Notes under the pieces: model-generated
What the model was told of the DNA's origin: nothing
The model's database searches: none
The model's input: only the letters and a program-made list of their open reading frames with translations
Translations under genes and position numbers: made by a program
In this document: positions 1 through 9,555 of the stretch, piece after piece
Layout: every line of letters begins with the position of its first letter
How positions within the stretch are numbered: position 1 is the stretch's first letter
NCBI GenBank assembly: GCA_944325535.1
Contig: CALVAL010000012.1
Span: 1 to 39,542 of the forward strand
DNA: 39,542 nucleotides
Reading direction: 5' to 3'
From: Candidatus Gastranaerophilales bacterium
GTDB taxonomy: Bacteria > Cyanobacteriota > Vampirovibrionia > Gastranaerophilales > Gastranaerophilaceae

Positions 1-17
1 AAATAGGTTAGGTAGGT

Positions 18-650
18 ATGATTAATAATATTCAGTCTATGGACACTATGCGTCCGCAGATTCAAGTTGCAAAGCCAACAGCGTCAGTAGGTGGAATGAG
101 TATGCCGCCAATATTAGGTTTTAAAACTCCTCCTCTGAAGGAGAAAGCGATACTGCGTACAAAAAAAATTAAGCGTAGTGATAATATTGCAATTCCTGGT
201 GTTATCGATGATGATTACGTCGAGACAGTAGAAGAAATTGTGAATCTAAAAAGAGATGTCGATTCTAACTTTTTTAGTTCAGGTCAGATAATAGTGCCTG
301 TAAAACATGAAGTTAGGTATTTAAAAAACTGTTATATAATAGACTATATTCAGTCTCCGAAACAGCGGTGCGGTTTAGGCTCTGAAGCGATAAAGGCTTT
401 TGCTGAGAAAGTCATGTTTGATCCTAAAGCTCAAGGGCGTATTGTGACTTTTTCTACGCCAGTTGCCAAAGAGTCCTCTCCAGCATTGTTCTTCTATAAA
501 ATGGGTTTTCGATTTACATCTCCCATAGCAAATGAATATATGGAGGAATGTCTGAGAAAGAATGTCCCAGATATTCCGGCTCAGACTGGTATGATGTATT
601 TACCGAAAGCTCGGTTGCATAAACTATTAAGGTATGGAGAATTGTTCTAA
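18..650 (+). CDS. GNAT-like acetyltransferase domain protein
   Basis: A 210-residue soluble protein. The C-terminal half (about residues 95-175) looks like a GNAT N-acetyltransferase fold. Residues near 116-122 read RCGLGSE, matching the acetyl-CoA-binding R/Q-x-x-G-x-G/A loop. Further on, SSPALFFYKMGFRF matches the usual end of the GNAT core (A..FY...GF). Substrate unknown. The first 45 residues are low in predicted structure and contain GFKTPP, a Phe-Lys motif recurring in other small proteins of this window. The ATG follows a purine-rich AGGTAGGT. The next gene begins 1 nt after the stop, so the two are probably co-translated. Fold call is by motif; function is inference. Confidence 0.7.
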   Translation: MINNIQSMDTMRPQIQVAKPTASVGGMSMPPILGFKTPPLKEKAILRTKKIKRSDNIAIPGVIDDDYVETVEEIVNLKRDVDSNFFSSGQIIVPVKHEVRYLKNCYIIDYIQSPKQRCGLGSEAIKAFAEKVMFDPKAQGRIVTFSTPVAKESSPALFFYKMGFRFTSPIANEYMEECLRKNVPDIPAQTGMMYLPKARLHKLLRYGELF

Positions 651-651
651 A

Positions 652-933
652 ATGTTAGAAGCTCATTATACAACAGAATCTAAAGTAAATAGACCAAAAT
701 CAATGGTAGCAGAGGCTCCAGCTATGCTGCCTAAGCATAATCTATTTTCAAATAAAGAAGCTGATAAAAGAATTTATGCGATAAATTCTGATATTTATGA
801 AGGTGCAAAAAAGGAGCAAAAGAAGAATGAATTTGATAAGGCTTTATATTTTAAAATTTTTGGCGGAGTTACTTTACTTACAGCAGGTATCGCCGGTATT
901 GATAGAATCAGAAATTTCTTTAAAAAATCTTAA
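652..933 (+). CDS. small membrane-anchored hypothetical protein
   Basis: A 93-residue protein with a charged N-terminal two-thirds and one hydrophobic segment near the C-terminus (ALYFKIFGGVTLLTAGIAG), followed by a basic tail ending FFKKS. This suggests a tail-anchored membrane protein with a cytosolic N-terminus. I chose the ATG at 652 because GGAG lies about 12 nt upstream; an in-frame ATG at 634 overlaps the preceding gene and has poor spacing. Family not recognised. The tight junction with the GNAT-like gene suggests a two-gene operon. Confidence 0.6.
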   Translation: MLEAHYTTESKVNRPKSMVAEAPAMLPKHNLFSNKEADKRIYAINSDIYEGAKKEQKKNEFDKALYFKIFGGVTLLTAGIAGIDRIRNFFKKS

Positions 934-953
934 TAAGATATAAAAATTATTTA

Positions 954-962
954 TGCTAGAAT
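954..962 (+). promoter_or_regulatory. extended -10 promoter of glmS
   Basis: TGCTAGAAT is an extended -10 (TGn plus TAGAAT) in the gap before glmS. No good -35 is visible at 17 bp. The predicted leader is about 60 nt and carries a GAGG Shine-Dalgarno just before the ATG. The same TATGCTAnAAT element occurs before queA, serS and the U32 gene. Confidence 0.55.
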
Positions 963-1031
963 ATGTATAAATGGAATTGAGGTAGCTTATTACCTTAATA
1001 AAGGAGTTTTAATTTTATACGAGGATTTAAT

Positions 1032-2876
1032 ATGTGCGGAATTGTTGGATATATAGGAAAAAAAAGCGCTGTAGATATTTTGCTTGAAGGACTAACAAAC
1101 TTAGAGTATCGTGGCTATGATTCTTCAGGAATAGCTTTGAATATTGATAATAAAGTTCAGTTGTATAAGGCTGCTGGAAAATTACAAAATTTAAAAAACA
1201 TAGTAGAAAAAAATTATAGCGAGATATCTAAATCTACTATTGGAATCGGACATATCAGATGGGCTACTCATGGGGCACCTACTATTGAAAACGCACATCC
1301 TCATTCTTGTAATTGTGGTAAAGTGGCAGTAGTACATAATGGGATTATTGAAAATTATAAAGAATTAAGAGAGAAGTTGGAGAAAAATGGTTGTACATTC
1401 CGTTCTCAAACAGATACAGAGACAGTTGCACACCTTGTTGCTACAAAATATGGCGAGACTCATGATTTAACAGAAGCAGTAAGGCTTGCGACAAAAGAAA
1501 TTGAAGGAGCTTATGCGCTTTGTGTCATTCATCAAGATGTTAAAAATACAATTGTAGCTACAAGAAGAAATGCTCCTCTTGTAGTGGGTTTAGGTGATGG
1601 TGAAAATTTTGTTGCGTCAGATGTGCCAGCATTAATTCAATATACTAAAAAGGCAATGTATTTAGATGATAATCAAATCGTTACATTGACTCCTGATTCT
1701 ATAAAACTTATTGATATTGATAATAATCCATTGTCGCAAAAAGTTGAGACTTTGCCTTGGGAACCTGTTGCACTAAGTAAAATGGGATATAAGCATTTTA
1801 TGCTTAAAGAAATTCATGAACAGCCTGATGTAGTAAGAAATGTTTTATCAGGTAAACTTAGAGCTATTGATGAAAATATAACATTGAATGAAGTTACATT
1901 GGATAAAGATAAAATCAAGGATTTAAATCGTATTCAGATTGTAGCTTGTGGTACATCATTGCATGCGGCTATGGTTGGTAAATATATTATTGAAGATTTT
2001 TGTGGAATTGCAGTAGATGTAGAGCCTTCTAGTGAATATATTTATAGAAAAACAATTACTGATAAAAATACATTGGTAATTGGTGTTTCTCAATCAGGAG
2101 AAACTGCTGATACAATTACAGCTGTAAGACAAGCTAAATGCAAAGGATCTCATATCCTAATTATTACTAATAGACCAGATTCTACAATGGCACGTGAAGC
2201 TGATAGCTTAGTTCCGGTAAATGCAGGTATTGAGGTTTCTGTTGCTGCTACAAAATCTTATATGGCTCAGCTAATTTCATTCTATTTGATTGCAATTTAT
2301 ATTGCAGAAGTTAAAAATTCTATGCCAGCAAATGAATTAGCAGATTTGAAACATGAACTTATTGTTCTTCCTCAAAAAATAGAAAAAGTGCTTGCTCATA
2401 AAGAAGATATTCAAAAATGTGCGAAAGCATTTTCAAGCTCAAAGGATTTTATATTTATAGCAAGAGGTATTAATTTTCCAACTGCATTAGAGGGAGCATT
2501 AAAACTTAAAGAAATTAGTTATATTAATGCGACAGGATACACTGCTGGTGAGTTAAAACATGGTCCAATTGCTATGTTAGATGAGTCAATGCCAGTTCTT
2601 TCTATTTTAATGTCAGGAAAGGTATATGATAAAATTTTATCAAATTCTGAAGAAGCTAAAGCGCGTAATGCAAGAATGATTGCACTTACTGATTCAGAGG
2701 ATGAAAAATTAAATGAGCTTTTTGACTATATTATTAGAATTCCTGAAATTTCAGAAATTCTTTCTCCAGCATTATCAATAGTCCCTTTGCAGTTGATTGC
2801 TTATTATATTGCTGAATTCTTAGGAAAAGATGTTGATCAGCCAAGAAATCTTGCAAAATCAGTAACGGTAGAGTAA
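1032..2876 (+). CDS. glmS: glutamine-fructose-6-phosphate aminotransferase (isomerizing)
   Basis: GlmS makes glucosamine-6-phosphate from fructose-6-phosphate and glutamine, the first step towards UDP-GlcNAc for peptidoglycan and LPS. The protein starts MCGIVGYIG, so Cys2 becomes the N-terminal nucleophile of the class II glutaminase domain after Met removal. Other glutaminase signatures are EYRGYDSSGIA, HIRWATHG and the QTDTETVAHL stretch. Two SIS isomerase domains follow (about 280-600), with CGTSLHA, SQSGETADT and the conserved C-terminus DQPRNLAKSVTVE. At 614 aa it is full length for the family. A GAGG Shine-Dalgarno precedes the ATG. The stop codon directly abuts a 54-codon ORF and then ahcY, suggesting a transcription unit ending at the 4331 terminator. 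Confidence 0.97.
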   Translation: MCGIVGYIGKKSAVDILLEGLTNLEYRGYDSSGIALNIDNKVQLYKAAGKLQNLKNIVEKNYSEISKSTIGIGHIRWATHGAPTIENAHPHSCNCGKVAVVHNGIIENYKELREKLEKNGCTFRSQTDTETVAHLVATKYGETHDLTEAVRLATKEIEGAYALCVIHQDVKNTIVATRRNAPLVVGLGDGENFVASDVPALIQYTKKAMYLDDNQIVTLTPDSIKLIDIDNNPLSQKVETLPWEPVALSKMGYKHFMLKEIHEQPDVVRNVLSGKLRAIDENITLNEVTLDKDKIKDLNRIQIVACGTSLHAAMVGKYIIEDFCGIAVDVEPSSEYIYRKTITDKNTLVIGVSQSGETADTITAVRQAKCKGSHILIITNRPDSTMAREADSLVPVNAGIEVSVAATKSYMAQLISFYLIAIYIAEVKNSMPANELADLKHELIVLPQKIEKVLAHKEDIQKCAKAFSSSKDFIFIARGINFPTALEGALKLKEISYINATGYTAGELKHGPIAMLDESMPVLSILMSGKVYDKILSNSEEAKARNARMIALTDSEDEKLNELFDYIIRIPEISEILSPALSIVPLQLIAYYIAEFLGKDVDQPRNLAKSVTVE

Positions 2877-4318
<1,442 letters not shown>

Positions 4319-4330
4319 TAAAACTTGAAA

Positions 4331-4359
4331 ATGGAGTTCCTTAAGGAGCTCCATTTTTT
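4331..4359. terminator. hairpin terminator between convergent genes
   Basis: ATGGAGTTCC and its reverse complement form a stem of about 10 bp around a TTAA loop (one G-U pair), followed on the + strand by six T. It terminates the glmS-ahcY unit. It sits between convergent genes and reaches the 3' end of the minus-strand gene; on the minus strand the tail is a weaker TTTTC. Confidence 0.9.
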
Positions 4360-5269
4360 ACATAACAGCAATTTTTTGTACGAATTTTGATATTTTGTTT
4401 AGTTTTTTTCTAATAATATTTTCTTTTTCTTCTGATGGGATAGCGCTTATTAATTTAATTCTTGGACTTAGTCCTTTACTTTGTTTTAGAATATCTATTT
4501 CTTGAATTTCTATATTTTCAAATTTGAAATTGAAAGGAATAGTTTTGACTTTTTTTGTTGGTGTTTGTTTAAAATTTAGTTTGTGGAAATATTGATGTAA
4601 TACATCAAGTTGATAATCGGAAATGTTTAAATCATCATATGGAAAAAGCATAATTTTTTCTTTACCACTTAGCTTTTTATTTAAATTAATTTCCCCCTTG
4701 CATTTTGTTAAGTAGGAATTTGCATCTTCTGTTATTCCAGCCCAGTTATCTACTATTATAGATTGGTTATTAGGAGAAATTAAATGTTCTATAGAAATTG
4801 GTTCTGAAGGGAGTTTTTCTATATAATCTTTAGGCTTTTTAATATTTATTCCGACAACTAGATGGTCCATATTTTTTATGATTCCAGTATCTTTATTATA
4901 AGCGTGTATGGAATATAATTGAATATTTTTATATCCATTTAATTTTAACGCAATAGCTGTTAATATAGCTTGTTCATTGCAATTTGCTATTTTTGTTTTT
5001 TCAACTCCTTTTATAATTTTTATAATACGTTCTATTTTACTATTAGAATTAGTGTAATAATTTCTGAGTTTATTTATATATGCGGATATAAATGTTAAAA
5101 ATTGTTGATTTTGTTTAGTTTTATCTTTTACTGAAAAACGTTTTAGTGCAGTGTTTGAAAGTGTGGGATATTCCAGATGAACTCTTCGAGCAATAGTATC
5201 AATTTCTCGAGTAAATAAATTTTTAGAAGTAAAAGTTGGTTGAAATTTTGTATTACAAACTATATCCAT
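4358..5269 (-). CDS. hypothetical protein with candidate Cys-His-Asp (transglutaminase-like) triad
   Basis: A 303-residue soluble protein without a signal peptide. The central region reads like a papain/transglutaminase-fold core. ANCNEQAILTAIALKL places Cys97 at a helix start. MDHLVVGIN places His136 at a strand. IIVDNWAGIT places Asp174 and Trp176 on the next strand. The Cys-(about 40)-His-(about 40)-Asp order and spacing fit the transglutaminase-like superfamily, which includes proteases, deamidases and effectors. Substrate unknown. The N-terminus carries FQPTFTSKNLF, similar to the motif in other small proteins here. It lies 59 bp downstream of pflA, with its own -10 candidate. Fold assignment is inference; it could be a degenerate, non-catalytic relative. 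Confidence 0.55.
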   Translation of the reverse strand: MDIVCNTKFQPTFTSKNLFTREIDTIARRVHLEYPTLSNTALKRFSVKDKTKQNQQFLTFISAYINKLRNYYTNSNSKIERIIKIIKGVEKTKIANCNEQAILTAIALKLNGYKNIQLYSIHAYNKDTGIIKNMDHLVVGINIKKPKDYIEKLPSEPISIEHLISPNNQSIIVDNWAGITEDANSYLTKCKGEINLNKKLSGKEKIMLFPYDDLNISDYQLDVLHQYFHKLNFKQTPTKKVKTIPFNFKFENIEIQEIDILKQSKGLSPRIKLISAIPSEEKENIIRKKLNKISKFVQKIAVM

Positions 5270-5305
5270 ACTTTCTTAAAGCTTGGAAAAAAAATTTTTT
5301 GCTAG

Positions 5306-5311
5306 ATTATA
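5306..5311 (-). promoter_or_regulatory. -10 element upstream of the Cys-His-Asp protein gene
   Basis: On the minus strand TATAAT lies in the 59-bp gap after pflA and would give a leader of about 30 nt. The Shine-Dalgarno is weak (AAGAAAG). No clear -35. Confidence 0.4.
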
Positions 5312-5328
5312 ATTATAGAAATATCTAT

Positions 5329-6075
5329 TTATTTATTTATTTTTTTTGCTTTGTAAGCTTTCAAAATTGTAGTTCTAGCATCTATAGCTTGATCTTTTGT
5401 TAAAGGTGGAATCCCTTTTAGTGGATAATCAATTCCTAAATTTTCGTATTTTGGAATTGCCATATCATGGTAAGGTAGTACATCTAATGCTGCAATATTA
5501 CTTAATGTCGCAAGAAATTCTCCTAATTTTGTTAAGTATTCTTCTTTATAAGTAATATTTGGCACAACAACATGTCTTACCCACATAGGTTTTTTTATGT
5601 CAGATAGATATTTAGCAAATTCTAGAATGTTTTTATTAGAATGTCCTGTTAATTTTTTATGTTCATCATCGTCTATATGTTTAATATCTAATAATACTAA
5701 ACTTGTATATTTTAATAACTCATCTATTTTAGTGGTATCATTTTTGTTAAATAAAAGTCCAGATGTATCAAGAGCTGTATGAATATTTTTTTCTCTTGCT
5801 TTTTTAAATAGTTCTGTGATGAAATCAATTTGACAGAGAGGCTCTCCTCCAGTAACAGTAATTCCACCAGAACAGAATTCTTTTACTCCTTCATATTGCG
5901 CTATTATTTCATTTACAGACATTTTATTATTTTCTTTAAAATCCCAAGTGTCAGGGTTGTGACAATATTGGCATCTTAGTGGACAGCCCTGTGTGAAAAC
6001 TACAAATCTAATACCAGGACCATCAACGGTTCCACAGCTTTCTATTGAGTGAATATTTCCATATATTTCTGACAT
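5329..6075 (-). CDS. pflA: pyruvate formate-lyase-activating enzyme (radical SAM)
   Basis: PflA installs the glycyl radical on pyruvate formate-lyase, enabling anaerobic cleavage of pyruvate to acetyl-CoA and formate. The 248-residue protein has the radical-SAM CxxxCxxC motif at Cys31, Cys35 and Cys38 (GCPLRCQYCHNPDTW). It is preceded by the family signature SCGTVDGPGIRFVVFTQG and followed by the GGEPL strand. Length matches the family. GGAGG lies about 10 nt before the ATG. No pyruvate formate-lyase gene is in the window, so the partner must be elsewhere. It is transcribed divergently from the TPR gene. Implies a strictly or facultatively anaerobic fermentative metabolism. Confidence 0.94.
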   Translation of the reverse strand: MSEIYGNIHSIESCGTVDGPGIRFVVFTQGCPLRCQYCHNPDTWDFKENNKMSVNEIIAQYEGVKEFCSGGITVTGGEPLCQIDFITELFKKAREKNIHTALDTSGLLFNKNDTTKIDELLKYTSLVLLDIKHIDDDEHKKLTGHSNKNILEFAKYLSDIKKPMWVRHVVVPNITYKEEYLTKLGEFLATLSNIAALDVLPYHDMAIPKYENLGIDYPLKGIPPLTKDQAIDARTTILKAYKAKKINK

Positions 6076-6135
6076 AGTTAATTTGCCTCCGTATTTAATT
6101 CTAGTATAAAAAGAATGTTTCTACAAAACATTAAT

Positions 6136-6164
6136 TTGATAAAAATAAAATTTTTTTTTATAAT
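6136..6164 (+). promoter_or_regulatory. sigma70-type promoter giving a leaderless mRNA
   Basis: TTGATA, 17-bp spacer, TATAAT: near-consensus. The -10 ends only 6 nt before the ATG at 6171, so transcription should start at or within 1-2 nt of the start codon. No Shine-Dalgarno exists in those 6 nt (CTTGGT). Confidence 0.75.
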
Positions 6165-6170
6165 CTTGGT

Positions 6171-6746
6171 ATGAGAAGACTTTTATTGATATTAGCATTA
6201 TTTTTATGTTCTATAACGGTTTTTGCATCAGAAGATTTGTCAAAACAAGCTACAGCTTTTTATAGTGATAATAATTACCAAAAGACTATGGATTTAATTT
6301 TGCAAATTGATGAAAAAGATCGTTCTGCAAAAGATTGGCTTATTTTGGGAAATATATTAGATGATAAGGGAGAGAAAGATAATGCTATTTTTATGTATCA
6401 AAAGGCTTTAAGCGTTGATAAGAAATTCTACAAAGCATATTATAATCTTGCTAATAATTATTTAGAAAATAATCAATTTAATATGGCAGTAGATAACTAT
6501 AAAAAAGCTGCTTCTTTAAATAAAGAAAATCCTTACATTTTTTATAATTTAGCTTGTGCTTATATAAAACTTGGAGAAATAAAAAAAGCTAAAACAAATT
6601 TAAATAAAGCTATTATGTTAAAATCAGATGTTCCGGAATTTCATTATAATTTAGCTTATGTATATAAAAATCTTGGCAAAGAAAAACTTGCACAGACTTA
6701 CTTAGATAATTATAATAAACTTTCAGGAAATTCTACACTAAAGTAA
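6171..6746 (+). CDS. secreted/periplasmic TPR protein
   Basis: A 191-residue protein with a signal peptide (MRRLLLILALFLCSITVFA, cleavage probably before SED). About four tetratricopeptide repeats follow, seen in NAIFMYQKALSVDKKFYKAYYNLANNYL, the NMAVDNYKKAASLN repeat, and KAKTNLNKAIMLK. It probably acts as a protein-protein scaffold in the periplasm; no partner can be named. Its promoter predicts a leaderless mRNA. Its last 14 bases overlap the 3' end of the convergent minus-strand TPR gene. Confidence 0.85.
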   Translation: MRRLLLILALFLCSITVFASEDLSKQATAFYSDNNYQKTMDLILQIDEKDRSAKDWLILGNILDDKGEKDNAIFMYQKALSVDKKFYKAYYNLANNYLENNQFNMAVDNYKKAASLNKENPYIFYNLACAYIKLGEIKKAKTNLNKAIMLKSDVPEFHYNLAYVYKNLGKEKLAQTYLDNYNKLSGNSTLK

Positions 6747-7506
6747 AAGAGTTTTCTTTAGAGAAATATTTTGCTCTGAGTTCATTAATCCTACTTTTAG
6801 CAAAAATAGCATCTTCAGAAAATTGTTTAAGCTCTAGGAATTTTTTGTAATATCTTATTGCATCTTTATATTTTCCAAGTTTATCAAAACTCATTGCGAT
6901 ACCTAAATATGCCTTATAATAGTCTGGATTTCGTTTTATTAATTGGAAAAACGTTTTAGATGCCTCTATAAAATCACCCATTCCCATAAGCATTGCAGCT
7001 TTATTATAATAAGCTTTTAAAAATTCAGGGTTAGTCTCTATGAGTTTATTATAAATCATTAAAGATAAATCCGCTTCATCTACAAGCTCATGAGCAATAG
7101 CAAGCTGGATTTGAGCTTCAAGATTTTCTCTATTGATTAAAATAGCTTTAATCAAATATTCAATAGCTTTTGCAGGTTCTCCAGATGATAAATAACAAAT
7201 CCCTAATTCAAAAAAATAATTATCATTGCTATCATCAATTTTAATTAATTTGAGTAATGTGTTAATAGCTTTTTTGTATTCTTTTAAATATTTGTAGGAA
7301 AGGGCTAGGCCTAAATAAGCTTTTGTTTCTGTCCTGTCTAAGATAATTGCTTGTAAATAAGCTTGAACAGATTCTCTATACATTTTAGAAAATCTTAAAG
7401 CATCTGCTTTAACACAAAAACTATATGCACGAGATTGCTTAGGTATTGAAACTTTTTCAACAACCTTTGCTAAATTATCTGAATCTATTCCAGCATTAAT
7501 TTGCAT
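6733..7506 (-). CDS. cytosolic TPR-repeat protein
   Basis: A 257-residue protein built almost entirely of about six TPR units, for example AYLQAIILDRTETKAYLGLA, AIEYLIKAILINRENLEAQI and AIRYYKKFLELKQFSEDAIF. No signal peptide, so a cytosolic scaffold is likely. I chose the ATG at 7506 (MQINAGID) because GGGAGAGG lies just upstream; an in-frame ATG 14 codons earlier lacks a Shine-Dalgarno. It is convergent with, and overlaps by 14 bp, the secreted TPR gene, with no hairpin between them. Specific role unknown. Confidence 0.82.
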   Translation of the reverse strand: MQINAGIDSDNLAKVVEKVSIPKQSRAYSFCVKADALRFSKMYRESVQAYLQAIILDRTETKAYLGLALSYKYLKEYKKAINTLLKLIKIDDSNDNYFFELGICYLSSGEPAKAIEYLIKAILINRENLEAQIQLAIAHELVDEADLSLMIYNKLIETNPEFLKAYYNKAAMLMGMGDFIEASKTFFQLIKRNPDYYKAYLGIAMSFDKLGKYKDAIRYYKKFLELKQFSEDAIFAKSRINELRAKYFSKENSFTLV

Positions 7507-7560
7507 ATTCCTCTCCCTACTATATGCTACACTTTTTATAAAAATCATTAAACGACCAAA

Positions 7561-7580
7561 TGGTTAATATTTCTTAACCA
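7561..7580. promoter_or_regulatory. inverted repeat, possible operator
   Basis: TGGTTAA-6 nt-TTAACCA: perfect 7-bp arms in the divergent gap between the TPR gene and the decarboxylase gene. No T-run follows, so it is not an obvious terminator. The position suits an operator, but this is unproven. Confidence 0.35.
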
Positions 7581-7632
7581 AAAGATTGATATTTTAGCAA
7601 TTTTTATTTTTTTTAGGTATTATATTATGAGT

Positions 7633-7648
7633 AATTTGTGTACAAATT
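7633..7648. promoter_or_regulatory. dyad in the 5' region of the decarboxylase gene
   Basis: AATTTGT-GT-ACAAATT: 7-bp arms, 16-31 nt upstream of the GTG start. It contains GTGTACAAAT, a 10-mer also found inside the palindrome upstream of yidC. Possible operator. Confidence 0.35.
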
Positions 7649-7663
7649 TTGAAGGAAAGATTA

Positions 7664-9109
7664 GTGACAGACGAATTAAGACAAAAATTATCAACACAAC
7701 AAGAAGTTGAAATAGGGATAAAAGCCCCGATAGTAGAAGCTTTAAGACTAGCTTATGAAAATCCGACATATCAATTTCATATTCCAGGACATACAAAAGG
7801 AAAAGCTATTTTTAAGGATTTTAGAAATTTAGTTGGTGATAAAGTTCTAAATGTAGATACAACAGATGAGTTTGATAATTTAGGGACATTGCATCCTGCA
7901 ACAGGCCCTATTAAAGAAGCTCAAGAACTAGCAGCTGAAGCTTTTGGTGCTAAAAAAACATTTTTCCTTTTAAATGGTTCCACTGCTGGGAATTTAGCAC
8001 TAGCAATGGCACTTACTAAAAAAGGACAAAAAATTCTTGTAAATAGAAATTGTCATCGTTCTGTCTTAACAGGATTAATGATATCAGGAGCCGAGCCTGT
8101 ATGGATTTGTCCTAATAAAATTGAAGACTGGTCTGTATGGGGTAATATTTCAGCAGATCAAATAGAAGAAATTCTTAGCTCTAATAATGATATTTCTATG
8201 GTGTGGATAACAAATCCTACTTATGAAGGAGTTGTTTCTGATATTAAATCAATAAGTTCAGTATGTAAAAAGCACGGTATTCCTCTAATTGTTGATGAAG
8301 CTCATGGATGTTTATGGAATTTTAATAAACATTTGCCAGAGACAGCTTTAAAATTAGGAGCTGATGCAGTTGTACATTCTTTGCACAAAACCGGTGGTAG
8401 CATGAGCCAAAGCTCTATGTTACATATTTCAAAGGATTCAATAATTGATGAGGTAGCTGTAGAAAAAGCATTAAAACTTTTACATACAACAAGTCCATCA
8501 TTATTATTATTAGCAAGTCTTGATGCCGCAAGAGCTAATTTACAGTCTAAAAAAGGTCAAAAACTTTTAGATAAGGCTGTAGAAAATGCAAAATATTTAA
8601 GAAAAAGATTGGATTCTATCCCTAATTTACATCAGCTAAAAGGTGATTTTGGTTACAAAACTGATGTAACAAAAGTATTTATAAGAATTGATGGATTATC
8701 AGGTAAAAGATTAGAATCTATTTTAGAGATTGATTTTAATATAGAAGTAGAATCAGCTTCGGATATTGGTGTATTGATTTTATGTAATTTAGGTAATAAA
8801 CGTTCTGATTTCAAATATTTGGCAGATGCATTAGAAAAAATTGCAGCTAATCATTATCAAGATATCTATTATCTAGAAAAACGAAAACATATGCCAATGC
8901 TTGAGCCTAAAATTATAATAAGCTTAAGAGATGCATTTTATGCAGAAAAGGAAAGAATTCCTAAATCAGAAGCAATAGGTAGAGTATCAGCTGAAGTAGT
9001 CGCAGAATGTCCTCCTGGAATTTCTATTTTACTCCCTGGAGAATTGATTACAGAAGAACATTTACCATATCTTAATGACTATGATACATTAGAAGTTGTA
9101 AAAGCTTAG
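7664..9109 (+). CDS. PLP-dependent Orn/Lys/Arg decarboxylase family protein
   Basis: A fold-type I PLP enzyme of the Orn/Lys/Arg decarboxylase family, probably arginine or lysine decarboxylase feeding polyamine synthesis. Seen: FHIPGHTKGKA at the N-terminus, NGSTAGNLA for the phosphate pocket, VDEAHGCLW with the PLP-pyridine Asp, and SLHKTGGSMSQSSMLH with the Schiff-base Lys (about residue 242 from the GTG). The C-terminal domain ends with ECPPGISILLPGELI, typical of the family. I prefer the GTG at 7664 because GAAGGAAAG lies at good spacing; a TTG 5 codons upstream overlaps that Shine-Dalgarno. At 481 aa it is the short form without the wing domain. Substrate cannot be fixed from sequence. 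The next gene starts 16 bp downstream. Confidence 0.87.
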   Translation: MTDELRQKLSTQQEVEIGIKAPIVEALRLAYENPTYQFHIPGHTKGKAIFKDFRNLVGDKVLNVDTTDEFDNLGTLHPATGPIKEAQELAAEAFGAKKTFFLLNGSTAGNLALAMALTKKGQKILVNRNCHRSVLTGLMISGAEPVWICPNKIEDWSVWGNISADQIEEILSSNNDISMVWITNPTYEGVVSDIKSISSVCKKHGIPLIVDEAHGCLWNFNKHLPETALKLGADAVVHSLHKTGGSMSQSSMLHISKDSIIDEVAVEKALKLLHTTSPSLLLLASLDAARANLQSKKGQKLLDKAVENAKYLRKRLDSIPNLHQLKGDFGYKTDVTKVFIRIDGLSGKRLESILEIDFNIEVESASDIGVLILCNLGNKRSDFKYLADALEKIAANHYQDIYYLEKRKHMPMLEPKIIISLRDAFYAEKERIPKSEAIGRVSAEVVAECPPGISILLPGELITEEHLPYLNDYDTLEVVKA

Positions 9110-9125
9110 AATTAGGAATTATATT

Positions 9126-9551
9126 TTGGCAAGAAAAAAACATCAGTCAAAAATTATTCATTTTGTTGTGACATTAATTTTGATGGCAACTGGTATTTAT
9201 TATTTGGGGCTTAATTATGTTCCTCAAAAATGGTATGAAACACAAATGATGGCTCCGAATCAAAATGAAGCTTATTATGTTAATCAGTGGTGTACCTCTG
9301 ATTTTGGACGAAAAGAAGCTGTTCTGTGGGATTTAACTAGGGTAGATTGTCTTAGTAAAGACTATGCTATAGAATTTGATTTTGCAAAAAAATGGGCAGA
9401 GTCAGCTGGACAAGCTCTCTATTATTCAAAAATGACGAAAAAAGCGCCGGCTGTAGTATTGATTTTGAATAGTCTGACTGACTATAGGTATGTAAAAAGA
9501 ATTGAAAGAATAGATCCAAATATAAAGATATTTCTAATAAAAGCTTATTAG
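9126..9551 (+). CDS. membrane-anchored PD-(D/E)XK-like protein
   Basis: A 141-residue protein with one N-terminal hydrophobic segment (IIHFVVTLILMATGIYYLGL) acting as signal or anchor. The compact domain after it has TRVDCLSKDYAIEFDFAKKW and GQALYY. Asp74, then Glu83-x-Asp85 with Lys88/89, followed by Gln96-x3-Tyr100, resembles the PD-(D/E)XK nuclease core plus the RecB-type QxxxY motif. An exported or membrane-tethered domain of this kind is unusual; the true activity is unknown. The start is TTG with AGGA 8 nt upstream. It follows the decarboxylase gene by 16 bp and may share its mRNA. Confidence 0.6.
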   Translation: MARKKHQSKIIHFVVTLILMATGIYYLGLNYVPQKWYETQMMAPNQNEAYYVNQWCTSDFGRKEAVLWDLTRVDCLSKDYAIEFDFAKKWAESAGQALYYSKMTKKAPAVVLILNSLTDYRYVKRIERIDPNIKIFLIKAY

Positions 9552-9555
9552 AATA

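Noticed and set aside
963-1031. glmS ribozyme upstream of glmS
   Set aside because: The leader after the -10 is only about 65 nt and shows none of the conserved core or pseudoknot arrangement; only a weak AGGTA/TACCT pairing is seen.
7649-7663. TTG start for the decarboxylase
   Set aside because: It would make the purine-rich Shine-Dalgarno part of the coding sequence; the GTG at 7664 has correct spacing.
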